Shown: positions 9,869 to 21,629, counted from the stretch's first letter. The stretch: 64,000 nt of DNA from Berberis thunbergii (GCA_003290165.1 QNQO01000508.1:372001-436000); one strand, 5' to 3'. The notes: generated by a model from the sequence alone, not told the origin. Made by a program: numbers and translations.

Positions 9869-10422
9869 CAAGCGGACGTCATAACGAAATCAACTGATTT
9901 TAAAGTTCAGACATACGTCGGCCATACTAAGCATTTGAACCATCAAGAATGGGAGAAAGAGATGGAAAACTATGAGGTTCCATTCACACTCTATGCAGCT
10001 TATCTTCTTCACAGTCTATGATTTTAAAGTGATTTAAGTTACTTTCTTTTTCACAATATAAAAAGAAAAAATTTGAGAAGAATTTCATTTACTGGACTAT
10101 GCAGGTTCTTGTTATGACCCCACAAATACTTCTGCGCAATTTATTCCATCGACTTATCAAAATGGAGCTAATTGCAATTTGATATTTGATGAGTGCCATC
10201 ATGCGCAAGCACAAAGCAGTCACCCATACAGCCAGATTATGAAGGTAACTGATTAATATGTTGACGTCTCTGTTTAAATAGTTTAAGTTTCCTCGCCCTT
10301 TTTTGGAAGCTAGACAGGTCTTGTGACACTCAATTTCATTAAAACTGTACAGGCATACAAGAGAAGTGCCATGAAACGTCCCCGCATATTTGGCATGACT
10401 GCATCTCCTATTGTAGGGAAAG
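9869..10422 (+). pseudogene. DCL4: Captured fragment of Dicer-like 4 (helicase domain)
   Basis: DCL4 cuts long dsRNA into 21-nt siRNAs in antiviral and tasiRNA silencing. Exon 9869-9976 encodes QADVITKSTDFKVQTYVGHT, then EWEKEMENYE. Exon 10105-10244 encodes [20 protein letters not shown], then after a frameshift FDECHHAQ, which is helicase motif II (DExH type). Exon 10353-10422 encodes KRPRIFGMTASPIVGK, holding helicase motif III. The frame breaks at about 10180 (one-base change before IFDECH). Only part of the N-terminal helicase is present; PAZ, RNase III and dsRNA-binding domains are absent. Similarity seems closer to DCL4 than to other Dicer-likes, from the wording around MTPQILL and the DECH box. 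Introns have GT-AG borders. Confidence 0.88.
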
Positions 10423-11193
10423 GTAAAATAATAGTTCTTGACTCTTTTAATTCTCTTTTATGATGTCTGTTTAGTATGAAGCATTCAAAATAAGAGGCTG
10501 CCAAGTTTTAATCACAAATGATTATAAATGACTTCTAAGCAAGTTCTATAACTAGTTACCTATTGTTCTAAGGTCTGCCTGGTATTAAAATTGGTAGGAT
10601 TTCATGAAGTTTGGATGCTGCATGTTCTAAGGTCTGCATGTTCTAATGTTCATCCTATTGTTAAGCATTTCAAGTTGTTGTCTGTATAGTGTATACAGTA
10701 CAGATATGCTGATTTTTTAAGTATATGCTGCCTGTAATGCTTCCATTTATCCCTTCTAGTTCCAGCTATGCTGATTTTTAAGTAGTTTTGAATGGAAATA
10801 AGTATATGCTGCCTGGTCTTTGTTAGTTTCCTTTCAAATTTTTTTTTTTTTGACAAAGTAAGTTTTGTTGTCAGGATGGTAGAAACTCCAATATTGGATA
10901 CTTGTCCTTTCAAATTACCTATTGACCTTTTTTTTTTCACACACTGTGTCCTATGGTCAAGAAGTGTGGATGACTAGGCGTGTGGTTAGGTGGTTATTCT
11001 CTCTTGGTTATATGGAGCTACCTTAATTCTTTTAATTAGATGATGAAAAGATTGGAAACGAATCTGTAGGCAATGTTTACAAAGACACATCACTGCAGCA
11101 ACCTTTGAATCCATAAAAATAAAATCTGATTAAGCCAAAACTAAGTGCAAGTCATCAATATACTGATTATGTTAGTGGAACTGGAATTTGCAG
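10423..11193. other. CACTA interior between DCL4 and gamma-COP fragments
   Basis: AT-rich DNA. The segment agtatatgctgcctg occurs at 10719 and 10800, a small local duplication. No coding similarity recognised. Confidence 0.4.
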
Positions 11194-11620
11194 ATCCGGC
11201 AAAATGATAGATTAGCTGTTAGCAAGCTGGTTAACAGCTTAACGAGAGGTGCAGTTCGTTCACCACTGGCTCATGCCTCCTGATCCGTTATGCTAGTCAG
11301 GTACACGTCTTTCTTTCAAACATTACAAAGAATGTGACATTGTCTTGTGTATCATTCCAAGTATGGTTTGAAATGATTTTTTGCAGGTTATTCGTGAGTC
11401 AAGCCACAACAGCCAAACTGGAGACCGCCCATTTTATGATTACCTGGAGAGTTGTCTGCGACACAAAGCAGAAATGGTGATATTTGAAGCTGCTAAAGCA
11501 ATAACAGAACTAAGCAATGTGACCAACAGGGAATTAACTCCTGCTATCACTGTTCTGCAACTCTTTTTAAGTTCATCCAAACCAGTGCTTCGTTTTGCTG
11601 CTGTCCGCACTCTGAATAAG
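11194..11620 (+). pseudogene. Captured fragment of coatomer subunit gamma (gamma-COP)
   Basis: Gamma-COP is part of the COPI coat for Golgi-to-ER vesicles. Exon 11194-11300 encodes IRQNDRLAVSKLVNSLTRGA, then a one-base loss shifts the frame at about 11265. Exon 11387-11620 is a fully open 78-codon block encoding [40 protein letters not shown] and [20 protein letters not shown], the HEAT-like repeats of the N-terminal trunk domain. Splice borders are intact. This is the best preserved captured piece and the last before the right subterminal repeats. Confidence 0.93.
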
Positions 11621-12619
11621 GTAGATTTCTTTCCACATAAGATCATTGTGGTGTACGCACTTTTCCTCGAAATTTGATTGATTCTCTCCAACCTGCACCA
11701 TCACCCTCTTTTTTTTTTTTTTTGGGGGGGGGGGGTGAGAGAAGGGATATTAGAAAATTCAATTGTGCTGTTTTGAAGCACCCACCTTGCATCTAGATTT
11801 ATTGCTATCTAAATGGAGAGAGTTGCTGTTAGAATTTTGGTTATGCATTTGTATTTTCCATACTAAGGTTGTTCAAGAGAAAATGAAATATAGGTTTATA
11901 TTGACTTGTGACATCAATTTATATTTTCCATAATGCAGCCAAACAATTAGAAAAATCAATTTCTATCAACACAATAAGAGACAACCTAGTATGCTGTTTC
12001 ATTCTCACTCATCATGCCATACTCTTTTTGTTCTGAGAAATACCTTTTGACAGTAAGTGCAAAGTAGTGTTCACAAATCACAACCAGAAAAATTGACACC
12101 CAATAACATATGTATATATGTATAGATCACTGTGAGTAGCTAGTTGCTATGTAGAAAAATGTTTCATTTATACATCAGTTTTTTCTTATTCGTATGGATC
12201 ACTAATACATCGTCTGCATTATATTTGATTTCCCAGGATGAACTTTTTGAGTAATCCATTTAAATAGAAATCCATTTAAAAACTAAACTTTGTTGTAATT
12301 ATGTGTGTGTTAATGGTGTTTTAGGACCTCAAAATTGCGTCTCTCGTAGCAGCAGCATTGGTCTCTCGTAGCAGCAGCAGCATTGCGTCTCTCGTAGCAG
12401 CAGCAACATTGTTCCACTTTCTTTGTATTTGAGATATTTAAGTTTGTGTGTGTCATTGTATTTGAGATATTATTTGACTCAATGTAATACATTTCTTATT
12501 AATTACATTACTTTGCCTCTATTAATTACATTACTTTGCCTCCATTATTTGATAGATTTTGACTCAATGATTCAAAGTCATTTGATAGCAAAAAAATAAA
12601 TTAATTTATTTAAAAAAAA
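11621..12619. other. CACTA interior, right non-coding part
   Basis: AT-rich, with a T(15)G(10)-like run at 11710-11735 and an imperfect array of ctctcgtagcagcagca units at 12340-12405. No gene recognised. Confidence 0.4.
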
Positions 12620-13020
12620 ATTTGCCACGGTTTTAAACCGTGGCTAACTATTGCAAAACGGCTATTACGGCTTAAAACCGTGGCTACCTTGCCACGGCTT
12701 ATAACCGTGGCTAGGTTAGCCACGGCTTAAAACCGTTGCTACTTAATTAGACACGGTTTATAACCGTTGCTAATATCTACACCTTGTCACGGCTTAAAAC
12801 CGTTGCTATTGTTGCCACGGCTAAAAACCGTTGCTATTATTATTGCAACGGTTTATAACCGTTGCTAATTGCTGAAAATCACGCCCCCCATTCAAGCATA
12901 AAACCGCTGCTACAATTTTAGCAACGATTTATAGCCGTTACAAAGGATTCGCGACGCCCCTGCAGTCCACGGCTCTTAGCCGTGGCAATGGCTTACGCCC
13001 ACGGTATAGAACCGTTGCTA
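12620..13020. repeat. Right subterminal repeats of the CACTA
   Basis: About a dozen copies, in both orientations, of a motif with core ccacggcttaaaaccgt and variants ending in tggcta or tgctat. Denser and longer than the left array. Confidence 0.88.
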
Positions 13021-13027
13021 ATGGGGT

Positions 13028-13040
13028 TTTTGGTGTAGTG
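13028..13040 (-). repeat. Right terminal inverted repeat of the CACTA
   Basis: TTTTGGTGTAGTG, exact inverse of the left end, followed by target duplication TTG. Confidence 0.93.
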
Positions 13041-13684
13041 TTGTTTTGACTTGATTCCTACTGACTTGCACAAGTAATGCATGTGAGCTATGGACCACCG
13101 TTGTGGTGGCCAATGGCACTCTGATGCTAAAATCAGACAGGGATCTGTGGAAGGTGTAATGATGTAAATAGAGAATTTGTAGTGTACCTTAGCTTACCAA
13201 CCTCATGTTGTATTTATAGTGCAGGAGTCCTGGTTCTAGCAGGCCATCGAAGACCTAGTTTAGGAAGGAGATATGTTTGAAGATCCTTCTCTAATTAGGA
13301 GTCGTGCTATAGGAGGGAAGTTACATGTTGCCTTGTGCTCCTAGATACGCGGGAGGTAGGTCCCTATACGAGAGAAATCCGTAGAGGAAGTTCATGTGTG
13401 GAATGTACTTTGGTATTTTCTTCCAAGTTGGAAACAGAGAGTAGTGCAGTTGCCTGTTCCAAAGCTGATCCTTGAAATACTTGCCTGTAGGAATTACGTG
13501 TATGAGGATAAATGTGAGAAATGTGGGCCTAGCATGCTGTATATATTCGGGTCCATCTGGCGACTGAATCAACGGGCTTAGAACCACTTGGGCTGAATAA
13601 TGTTGGGCTGATTTTGGGGCCCGTAATTCCTCGAAATCATCATGACACATGTACGGCTCAGGGGTGTGACCATTTTATGTATCA
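13041..13684 (-). repeat. 5' LTR of Tat element C (main part)
   Basis: Its reverse complement starts TGATACATAAAATGG and follows the LTR of element B (22383-23015, 30568-31238) along its length, including the block around gcatcagagtgccattggccaccacaacggtggt-like sequence at 13090-13125. It is cut at 13041 by the CACTA; the last 25 bp are at 3431-3455. Confidence 0.85.
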
Positions 13685-13686
13685 CC

Positions 13687-13850
13687 AGAACCCAATATGC
13701 TTTATGAGTTGACTAGGCCACCCTTCTCCAACACAATCATGAAGACTCCACTGTCGAAAAAGTTTGCTCTGCCCAAAGTTTTAAACTTATGATGGCACTA
13801 CTGATCCATCTGACCATCTGTGTCACTTCCACCATATGATGGCACTGAAA
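13687..13850 (+). pseudogene. Gag fragment of element D
   Basis: Encodes NMLYELTRPPFSNTIMKTPL, the same block as in element A's gag (NVLYELTKPSFFDALMKLEI at about 17040), then decays through a stop. It is fused directly to the tandem repeats, so the remainder of gag and all of pol are lost. Confidence 0.7.
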
Positions 13851-13858
13851 AAAAATTT

Positions 13859-14470
13859 GTAAGTCTAGTCCGATCAGACCGAGATGACTTCTCTAAGCCT
13901 AGTCCTTTTAAGGATTATGATTGCTGGTATTATTAAATCTAGTCCATTCGTACCAAGATGACTTATCTAAGCCTAGTCCTATTCAGGAGTAAGATGGCTG
14001 GAATTATTAAGTCTAGTCCATTCAGACCAAGCTGACTTCTCTAATCCTAATCTTTCTCAGGATTAAGATGGCTCATATTATCAAAGTCTAGTCTGTTTAA
14101 ACCAAAATGACTTCTTTAATTCTAATCCTTTTCATGATTGAGATGGCTCATGTCATCGAAGCTTAGTTCGTTCGGACCAAAATGACTTTCATCTAGCCTA
14201 GTCCTATTTAGGATAAGATGGTTGGAACTATGACTCTAGTCCGTTGGACCAAGATGACTTCCATCTAGCCTAGTCCTATTTCAGGATTAAGATGCTTCAA
14301 TGTTACCCAAAGCCCGGTCCGTTTGAACGAATATGACTTCCCGTAAGACTATCCTTTTCTAGGATTGAGATGACTCATATTACCGAGCTCCATTACATTC
14401 GGACAAAGAGAACTTCCATCTAGCCTTTTCCTATTCAAGATTAAGATGGCTAGTATCTTTGTCGGCTCTA
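13859..14470 (+). repeat. Tandem repeat block of element D (about 76-bp units)
   Basis: About eight units of roughly 75-78 bp, each with the pattern tctagtccrttcrgaccaagatgactt ... cctagtcctattcaggattaagatggct. Units are 75-90% alike by eye. The position between gag/pol and the antisense ORF matches the repeat blocks of A and B, although the unit sequences differ. Confidence 0.85.
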
Positions 14471-14471
14471 G

Positions 14472-14851
14472 AAGAGTGCATGGGAACAAATCCAAACAAG
14501 TAGGCTCCCTCAAAGCACAAATCCCATTAGGATTCATCACGATGCGGGTTGACGAGTGAGACGACTTCATCGACAAGTGGAGCTTCACTTCCCCCACACC
14601 GATCCAGAATAGTGACCAAGATTCCCCACCCATTCGACAGTAGTTGGGCTGGAGAGATTTGTACTGACAACGAGATCAATAAATCCTCCTCCTTCATCAA
14701 CGACTCCTTGAGGAGACCGGAATAGGATAGCATTCAAGAACCGCCATGTGCAATTAAGAAACGGTGGAATTTTTCTTTGGATTAAAGTTACAAATTTAAA
14801 GACAAAATATAATGAAAGCTCTAGAAAGAGTGGAGATTGGACCGAATCCAA
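14472..14851 (-). pseudogene. Antisense ORF remnant of element D
   Basis: Several short minus-strand frames; the longest (14851 to 14585) starts MDSVQSPLFLELSLYFV. I see no direct match to the antisense proteins of A or B, but the position is the same. A likely truncated counterpart. Confidence 0.35.
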
Positions 14852-15030
14852 CCAAGTCGAGTTTATATAGGCATGACGTTAGGGAAAAGCAATCACCCAA
14901 CATTCGCATTAGCATTAAATGATGCGCAAAACCCGAAGAGGCGTTGAATTAAGCCACGAAAGCACTGCACAAGTTCCTACTTGGTGAGTTATTGGCCCTA
15001 CACACAATACTACTAACTAGAGGGAGTAAC

Positions 15031-15648
15031 TGATGAGACATCAAATAGTCATTCAATCATGGCCGAATACATGATAAAACAGTCATCTAATCACAGCTGA
15101 ACGCGTGGCATATACAAACTCTAATGGAAAAGGCCAGGCCAAGCCAGGTCCTATTCAGCCCGTAATTCAGGTGACTAAGCCTAGATTACATAAGCTCGAT
15201 ATGTTGGAAGTCTTGGAGCTTGGCCCAAGACAATGCCAGAACATAGACCCTCGGGCTAATTGAGACCAATACCCATTTAGACTACACGTGGCCCAATTAG
15301 CCATTGAGTCTAAAGAGTGCCAAGTACCAAAGAAGATTAGTCATATATGGGCGAAGAACCCTACATGGACATAACTTGATAAGGAGGATTCTAAGAGAAA
15401 TTTCCTCCCTCCTTTGTGCATTCAGACGTAGAGTCAATAAAATAGTAAATGCACTCATTATATAAGGTGAACAAAATGGATGACGAAGGTACACACATGC
15501 AACCCTAACTTTATCAATCTAATTCCATCCTTGTTCAAGAACCTAACTTTTCCATCAGAGTGCCTTTGCCCATCAACATGGTGGTCTCTGATTCACGGCT
15601 GCTCATTTTTCCATGAAAAAGTCAATAGGAACGGATTTGGACACATCA
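15031..15648 (+). repeat. 3' LTR of element D
   Basis: Starts TGATGAGACATC after a polypurine tract and ends GGACACATCA, matching the end words of LTRs A (GACGCATCA) and B (GACTACATCA). It also holds the block agagtgcctttgcccatcaa, related to the common R-region word of A and B. Confidence 0.75.
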
Positions 15649-15934
15649 TTGCTACATGTAGAATGAAAGGGAAACCACAAGTAATGCTTGAGCACTTCAT
15701 AGATTTCATGGTGTTTTACATATAATCAATGACCGCAAAATCAACTAGGGTATAAAAGGTAAAAATTATGAGATACAACATTGCTTAACAACAAGTGTAC
15801 TCGATCACACTGTCCAGTGGAGTTTGGAAGAATATGGTATGTCTTCTTTTTCAGGTTGAATGGTCAACTAATTCTGATTCCTTGAATATTCTTTGTCTTA
15901 TTAATCTCTATTTTTGAATAATAATAATAATAAT
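15649..15934. other. Flanking DNA and short (AAT)n before element A
   Basis: About 270 bp without recognised features, ending in an (AAT)n run at 15916-15934 that abuts LTR A. Confidence 0.5.
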
Positions 15935-16500
15935 TGATGATACATCAAAATAGACTGATCATCACGATCAAACACATTGCACAAGGACCCATCATGAGGA
16001 CACAACAAACAACATACTGGGGCCAGCTCATAAGCTCGATAGAAACAAAGATAATTCACAGGCACAGACAACGCTCACCTCTAAGGAGGCATAAGCAGGA
16101 TCTGAATCCAGGCCTAGACGAATCGAAGCCCAAATCCAAGCCCGTTGCACATTCTCTCATAAAGAAAAATAACATTGTGCCAAGAAATAGCCAAGGGACC
16201 TACACCCCCATGAACGCATCTCCATTAATGAGGAGATTGTTACAAAGACATCTTATTCCATTGCGCCTCACATGCTTAAGTCACGTAGAGAGTTTAACTA
16301 CGACCATTATAAAAGGTAAAGGGAACTTTCGACAAAGGTATGCAACTTTAACTTACTTTTGTCCAGATTTACTTCATTATTTCCACAGAGTTACTGACTT
16401 AAGCATCGGAGTGCCTTCGGCCACCAAAAAGGTGGTTTTTAGCAGTCTAACAGTGGTTTTGCAAGTCGAACTCACAAGAGGACGATTTTTGGATGCATCA
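15935..16500 (+). repeat. 5' LTR of element A
   Basis: 566 bp, TGATGATACATC...GGATGCATCA. An apparent 247-codon open frame over 15934-16677 lies across this LTR and the primer site and is not a gene. Confidence 0.85.
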
Positions 16501-16807
16501 GTTGGCATTGTCCGTGGGAAACGACGAGTTTCCTCTTTCCAAATACAAAACACACAAAGTGACAAAGCTCACAACAACCTAACGAAAAAAAAAACAAGAC
16601 CATCAAAAGGAATAATGTTGTCTACAAATCACAATCCAATAATGACCGCAACAACTCTCCTGCCCACGCATCACTAACGGCTCAAGGAAAAGACGAGACC
16701 CGAATCGCCGGACCAATAGCATCCGAGAATGAGGGTCTGCTACACACAATAGTCCAGACAACTATCAACGCTACTATGATCCCAGGGTAGATTTGCTTGT
16801 AACCTAG

Positions 16808-18082
16808 ATGGAACATGTAACAATGATGCTGGAGAGTATCGCACAGAAGCACATTCAACTAGCTAACCCGGCTCAAACACAGCCACAACAAAATTCCACC
16901 AATCGAACTCAAGAGAGTGGCGAAATCCTAGCAGAACCCCAACAAGGAAACTTCGAAAGCAGTGAGCTTCCATGAGGTAAGAATCCATTATATGAAGAGA
17001 CACTTACCATAATCAAATTCAGAATAGGGGTCATGGATCCTAATGTATTGTACGAATTGACAAAACCGTCCTTCTTCGATGCCCTCATGAAATTAGAAAT
17101 AATGAAAAGGTTCATTCGGCCAAAGTTTGAGATCTGTGATGGTACTTCCGACCCGACCGATCATCTAAGACATTTCCACCACATTATGGCCCTAAAGGAG
17201 ACCACGTAATAAATTTTATGCAGAACATTCCTAATCAACCTCACTTCTAAGTCAATAAACTGGTTCAATAGTCTACCACCAAGATTGATAGATTCCTTTC
17301 AAGCCCTCACCAGATTTATTGGAAGCCAACGGATGAGGAAAGGGCCACACTACTTCCTGAATATTAGACAGAAACCCGAAGAAACGATACAAGAATATTT
17401 CACCCGCTTTACCAATGAATTGACAATGATCGACGGATGTAGCGATGAAACAGCCGTAACAACCTTCATGGTCAGATTAAAAAAAGGTCCCTTTTTTGTA
17501 ACTCTTAACTTGGAACCCCCAAAGGGCATGGTAATCCTGCTAAAAATAGCACAAAAACATATCTCCCTAGAAGAGATGAAAGCAACCAGGAAGAAAAATG
17601 ATCAAGAAAAAGGATTTCATATCGAGAAAGAAAGGAAGACAACGGACAACAAGAAGGCAGCAACCCATCGAAGAAACATCTAAGTTGCAGCAAAAATGAT
17701 TCGCAACGACTAGAATTCGGGAAGTCGCAACCAATGCGAGATAGACAAGAACGGGTAATGAGCGCAATGAAAACCGCATAAAACCATACACAACTCTGAA
17801 AACAAATCGAGCAAACAACCTAAAACTCATAGCGAAGTGGGATAACATTAACTGGCCACTTCGGATGAGAGGATGCCAAGAAGGAAGAGACAAAAGCAAA
17901 TACTGCTCATTCCATGAGGATCATGGACACGATACTGAAAAATGTTACAACCTAAAAGTCGAAATCGAAGACTGAACTCAAAAAGGACTATTAGACAAAT
18001 TCATCGGGATGCTAGAAAACAGATTGAATGGAAAGATAAAGAAGACAATGTTCAAGGATCAAAAGAATAGTCCAGATAATTG
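16808..18082 (+). pseudogene. Gag of element A
   Basis: Retrotransposon gag (capsid) of Tat type. Blocks in order: YELTKPSFFDALMKLEI at about 17045; ICDGTSDPTDHLRHFHHIMA at 17130-17190; NWFNSLPP then FQALTRFIGSQRMRKGPHYF, FTRFTNELTMIDGCSDETAV and GPFFVTLNLEPPKGM (17260-17525); and CSFHEDHGHDTEKCYNLK at about 17905-17955, the cysteine/histidine-containing C-terminal region. The frame is broken by TAA TAA-type stops near 17207 and by frame changes after 17683. The longest open stretch is 132 codons (17285-17683). No protease or RT follows; the sequence runs into tandem repeats instead. Confidence 0.8.
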
Positions 18083-18469
18083 ATATACACCACACGTTGC
18101 ACAACCAAAAGAAGCAAAGCACACGAAGAAGCAAGGCAAACCTCTCACTCATCTATATCAAAACAAGGGTACCAACGAAACACCACATAAAACATGGAAA
18201 AACATGCATCATCCAATCCATACAAATAAAAGGACCTTATCAGCAAATTGCAAGATCAAGTCGAACCACTAAACAACATGCGAAGAAAAAGAGAAAAAAA
18301 ATGAAGCACCAATACTCAACGCAAAGACTGACAATGAGTAAAGAAAAACAAAGCAAACAATATTCTGAATTAGCATAAAATCCTTAATGGCCAAAACTGA
18401 TGAAATATTCAAGGAAACATCAATAAAGATTACAAATTTAGGAGCTTCAAATTTTTGCGTGGACAACAA

Positions 18470-19060
18470 ACAGGTTGTACAAGGTTGTCAGACCGTAAAA
18501 GCCGGACACACAAAGCTTCTGGTCTGATCAACCACGATGTAAAGGTTGGACACCCGAGTCACCTAAATATAAAAACTTTGAATCGGCTAAGATGTCAAGT
18601 TAACGAAGTAAAGGTTGGACACCCGAGTCACCTAAATATAAAAAGAAGTTTGAATCGATCGAGGTGTCGAACTAACGAAGTAAAGGTTGGACATCCGACT
18701 CACCTAAACAGAAAACTTAGAATTGAATGATGTGTCGAGTTAACGAAGTAAAGGTTGGACACCCGAGTCACCTAAACACAAACTTCAAATCGTCCGAGGT
18801 GTCGATTTAACGAAGCAAAGGTTGGACACTCGAGTCAACTACATATAAAAAACAACGAATCGACCGAGTTGTCGAGTTAACGAAGTAAAGGTTGGACACC
18901 CGAGTCACCTAAACATAAAACTTCGAATCCACCGAGGTGTCGAATTAACGAAGCAAAGGTTGGACACCCGAGTCACCTAAATATAAAAACTTCGAATCGA
19001 CCAAGGTGTCTAACTAATGAAGTAAAGGTTGGACACTCGAGTCACCTAAAAGGCAAACAA
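18470..19060 (+). repeat. Tandem repeat block of element A (about 70-bp units)
   Basis: About eight units containing aacgaagtaaaggttggac, then acccgagtcacctaaatata, then tcgaatcgaccgaggtgtcg. Units match closely. The block sits directly after gag. Confidence 0.9.
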
Positions 19061-19399
19061 AAATTTCGAGCTAAGGAAATGAATCAATACAACTTGAACA
19101 GATATAGGTGAAAAAAAACCCCTTACAAACAAATAAAAAAGAACGACAACGACCAGCCGCTAGACAAGAAACAAACACGAAAGCAGTTATAAAAGAGTTT
19201 GACACAAAAGCTACGATAGTTACAAAAAACAAAAGGTTAATCTTTATTGATAAAAACTACTCTGTTACATCCGAAGAAGGCGATAAAGAAGTAGGAGAGG
19301 GAACAGGAGCAATGGCTCGATCAATATATCAAAATCGGAGAAGAAATCATTTAAAGAGAAGGTAGCATCAACAGCTTCGAATTGCTTAGAAGGGGCGAT

Positions 19400-21629
19400 G
19401 ACTCCTCTACTACTGGAGCAGGTTACTTGGCATCATCATCCTCAAATGCTTCACCAACCGAATGAAGATACCTAGACAAATCTTCCCCAAGCCCTTCGAT
19501 ATGATTAAAGGGTTCAACCTGCCCGTCAACAACTCGCTTCCAATCCTTAGCTTCGACCACACGAAGCCTATCCTTAGTAGCAGCGAGTTCAGTTTTGGTC
19601 TTAGCAAGCCGTTCTTTAGTAGTGGAAAGCATACCGAAAACATCACTAAACGCAGCAGTTATCTAATTCACCCGTCTCTCAAAGTTTCATCGATAGTCGT
19701 TCTCTCAATAGATAACTCCTTTTCCACATCACGAAGACAAAAACAAACCTCATCTAGCTTAGCTTTCAAGGATTCAAGATTAGCAACAGACTTATCCTGC
19801 AGATTTTTTGCCTCCTTCAAAGATTTTCGAGCGGCCACAACAACTTTCTCCAAGTCCGTGCATTGCACCTTCAACACATTGACTTGGGAAAAGACATGAG
19901 AAAATACCAGCAATAGCATTGCAAACCTCCTCTCCAAAAAAGCCACTTGAACACGACCAGCTCGATAAATCGAGTCCATTACCCTCGCGTAAGTGACGTG
20001 ATTCATCCCGTCCATTATCTACTCAAGACCATGGTCGATATGATCAAATGATTCAATCTCGGACATCGAGGGCCTCTCTACGAAGGATGTGAGGATCTGG
20101 AAGCATCGAAGAACCACCTCCGATAGTAGGGAGAACAGATGGAATAACAGTAACAGTGGAAAAACCATGTTTGCCATCTCGTTGAAAAACATCTGCGGCA
20201 AAGAAAGGACTGGCAGTTGCGGCAGGAGTGGGAGAAACCTATCGAATAGGAGAAGAAACTAGAAACCCAGCTGCCTCGCTGACATCAATAGAAGGAGAGG
20301 GAGAATGATCCCCAAGACCCCAACCGCCAACAATGCCTTTAGACTGCTCCATTGCCAACTGGATCATTTTCTCATTAATGGCTCGAGGATCGTCATTAGA
20401 GGCAGTGTCTGAAACACCATAAGCAAAAAAAAAAAACTTCAACTCATCGTCACCCAGCGGACGAATAATCTCCTTGTTATAATTTTTCAGCTTCCTCAAG
20501 ATATTCACGATCTCCTTTTACAACATCATCATGAGAAGGACCTGGGCAAGAAACAATATCCCGAATAGAACCCTGACGAGTCACAAGCCGAGCAGAACTA
20601 CGACTCGAAATTCCTTTCTTCCTCAGAACTCAAAAGTAATCTATGGGCAATTGCCTTGAGGGACTAGTGGACCTCGCAAGTTTTCGTTTTCGCGAAGCAG
20701 GAATGGAAACAGTGACGGGAGCATTGAGATCCGTAACATCTCGGACGGAGCTCACTTTCCAATCAATGTTAGCATCACAAACATAAGAATGAGCAATATG
20801 GGCAGCATAAGCCTTGGCACGAGCCTCAGTAAATAAATATCATTTTGCTTCATTCATAGTCCCGGATGCCATCGAAAAAAAACACATCAATAGGAAAACG
20901 GGCAAGCTTCAAGAACTCTTCACTTATCTTCTATTCCTCAAGTGATAAAAGAAGATTCTTTCGCCTATTGGGAACTCGAAATGATCGGAAAATCAACCTA
21001 CTTCGCAATCGAAAATAGCCATAATTCACGAAAGCATAGAACCAAGACTACGACCAATCGCGAATGTTGTCACTAAGGTTCTCGAAAAAATCAGGAGAAC
21101 AAAGGAAGCAGATCTCCCTATTCACTAGCAGACCAACCACCGAATGCAGAATCTTAGCAGTTAAAGGAATACCTGCAAGGGTAGCCCTTGCGTAGGAAGA
21201 TACCATCACCTTCCAACCATTGGGGCACATTTGGGCAGGAGGAATACCCAAGAAATTCAAATACTCCCAGAACAATACTTGAACAGGGAATCGAAGGCTC
21301 GAAGAAAATATGCACGAATAGAGTGCAATGCATCCAGCGTTTGGGTTACAAGGGCTATCATCCAATCCAGGCAGGAAAAGCTTGAGGTCAAATGAAAGAT
21401 TATAATCGGAATGAAGGCTTTCTAGAGTCGAATGAGAACCTCTATTAGGAGAGTTATGAACCTCACAAAGAATCAACGACTTACCACTTAACTTATCACC
21501 AACAGACATCGTTGAGGAGCTAAGGAACAATGAAAATGGAGAAGAAAAAGAACAAACAAACCCTAAATTCAAAGATAATGTGAAGAGGGAAAACGTATTC
21601 ACAACACTTCCTTTTATAAAGTCGAGCAA
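19400..21629 (-). pseudogene. Antisense ORF of element A (plant gypsy-type transposon protein with coiled coil)
   Basis: Reads right to left. The N-terminal part (21510 to 21048, probable start MSVGDKLSGKSL at 21510) contains RFPVQVLFWEYLNFLGIPPA and QMCPNGWKVMVSSYARA, the hallmark of the 'putative gypsy-type transposon' family found antisense in Tat elements. Downstream, across frameshifts, 20508-20239 holds a charged linker. 20015-19668 and 19632-19423 are long heptad-rich helices (VLKVQCTDLEKVVVAARKSL, ERLAKTKTELAATKDRLRVV), a predicted coiled coil. Function unknown. It is transcribed, if at all, towards gag, opposite to the element. Confidence 0.7.

Larger units (their letters stand above)
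3456..13040. mobile_element. Complete non-autonomous CACTA transposon carrying host-gene fragments (Pack-CACTA)
   Basis: Left end CACTACACCAAAA (3456-3468) and right end TTTTGGTGTAGTG (13028-13040) are perfect 13-bp inverted repeats, flanked by the 3-bp duplication TTG (3453-3455 and 13041-13043) that CACTA transposases make. Inside both ends lie dense subterminal repeats of a gccacggttttaaaccgtggc-type palindromic motif. The insertion splits an LTR, and the two halves fit together across it, which confirms both borders. I find no transposase (TNPA/TNPD) sequence. The interior holds exon-intron fragments of at least six host genes, all on the plus strand. Introns with GT-AG borders are kept, so capture was at DNA level. 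Mobilisation would need a transposase in trans. Confidence 0.94.
13685..15648 (+). mobile_element. Tat-type element D, 3' part only
   Basis: Left to right: a gag fragment (13687-13850), a tandem-repeat block (13859-14470), an antisense coding remnant (14472-14851), a purine-rich tract ctagagggagtaac (15017-15030) and a 3' LTR (15031-15648). This is the order seen in elements A and B. The 5' half is missing; element C's LTR directly abuts the gag fragment. Confidence 0.75.

Noticed and set aside
15934..16677. 247-codon open frame, the longest but one in the window
   Set aside because: It lies across the 5' LTR of element A and its primer site. The same LTR at 21748-22269 is not open.
18470..19060. 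Regular direct repeats resembling a CRISPR array
   Set aside because: Units of about 70 bp are contiguous without unique spacers, in a plant retrotransposon; a tandem repeat.
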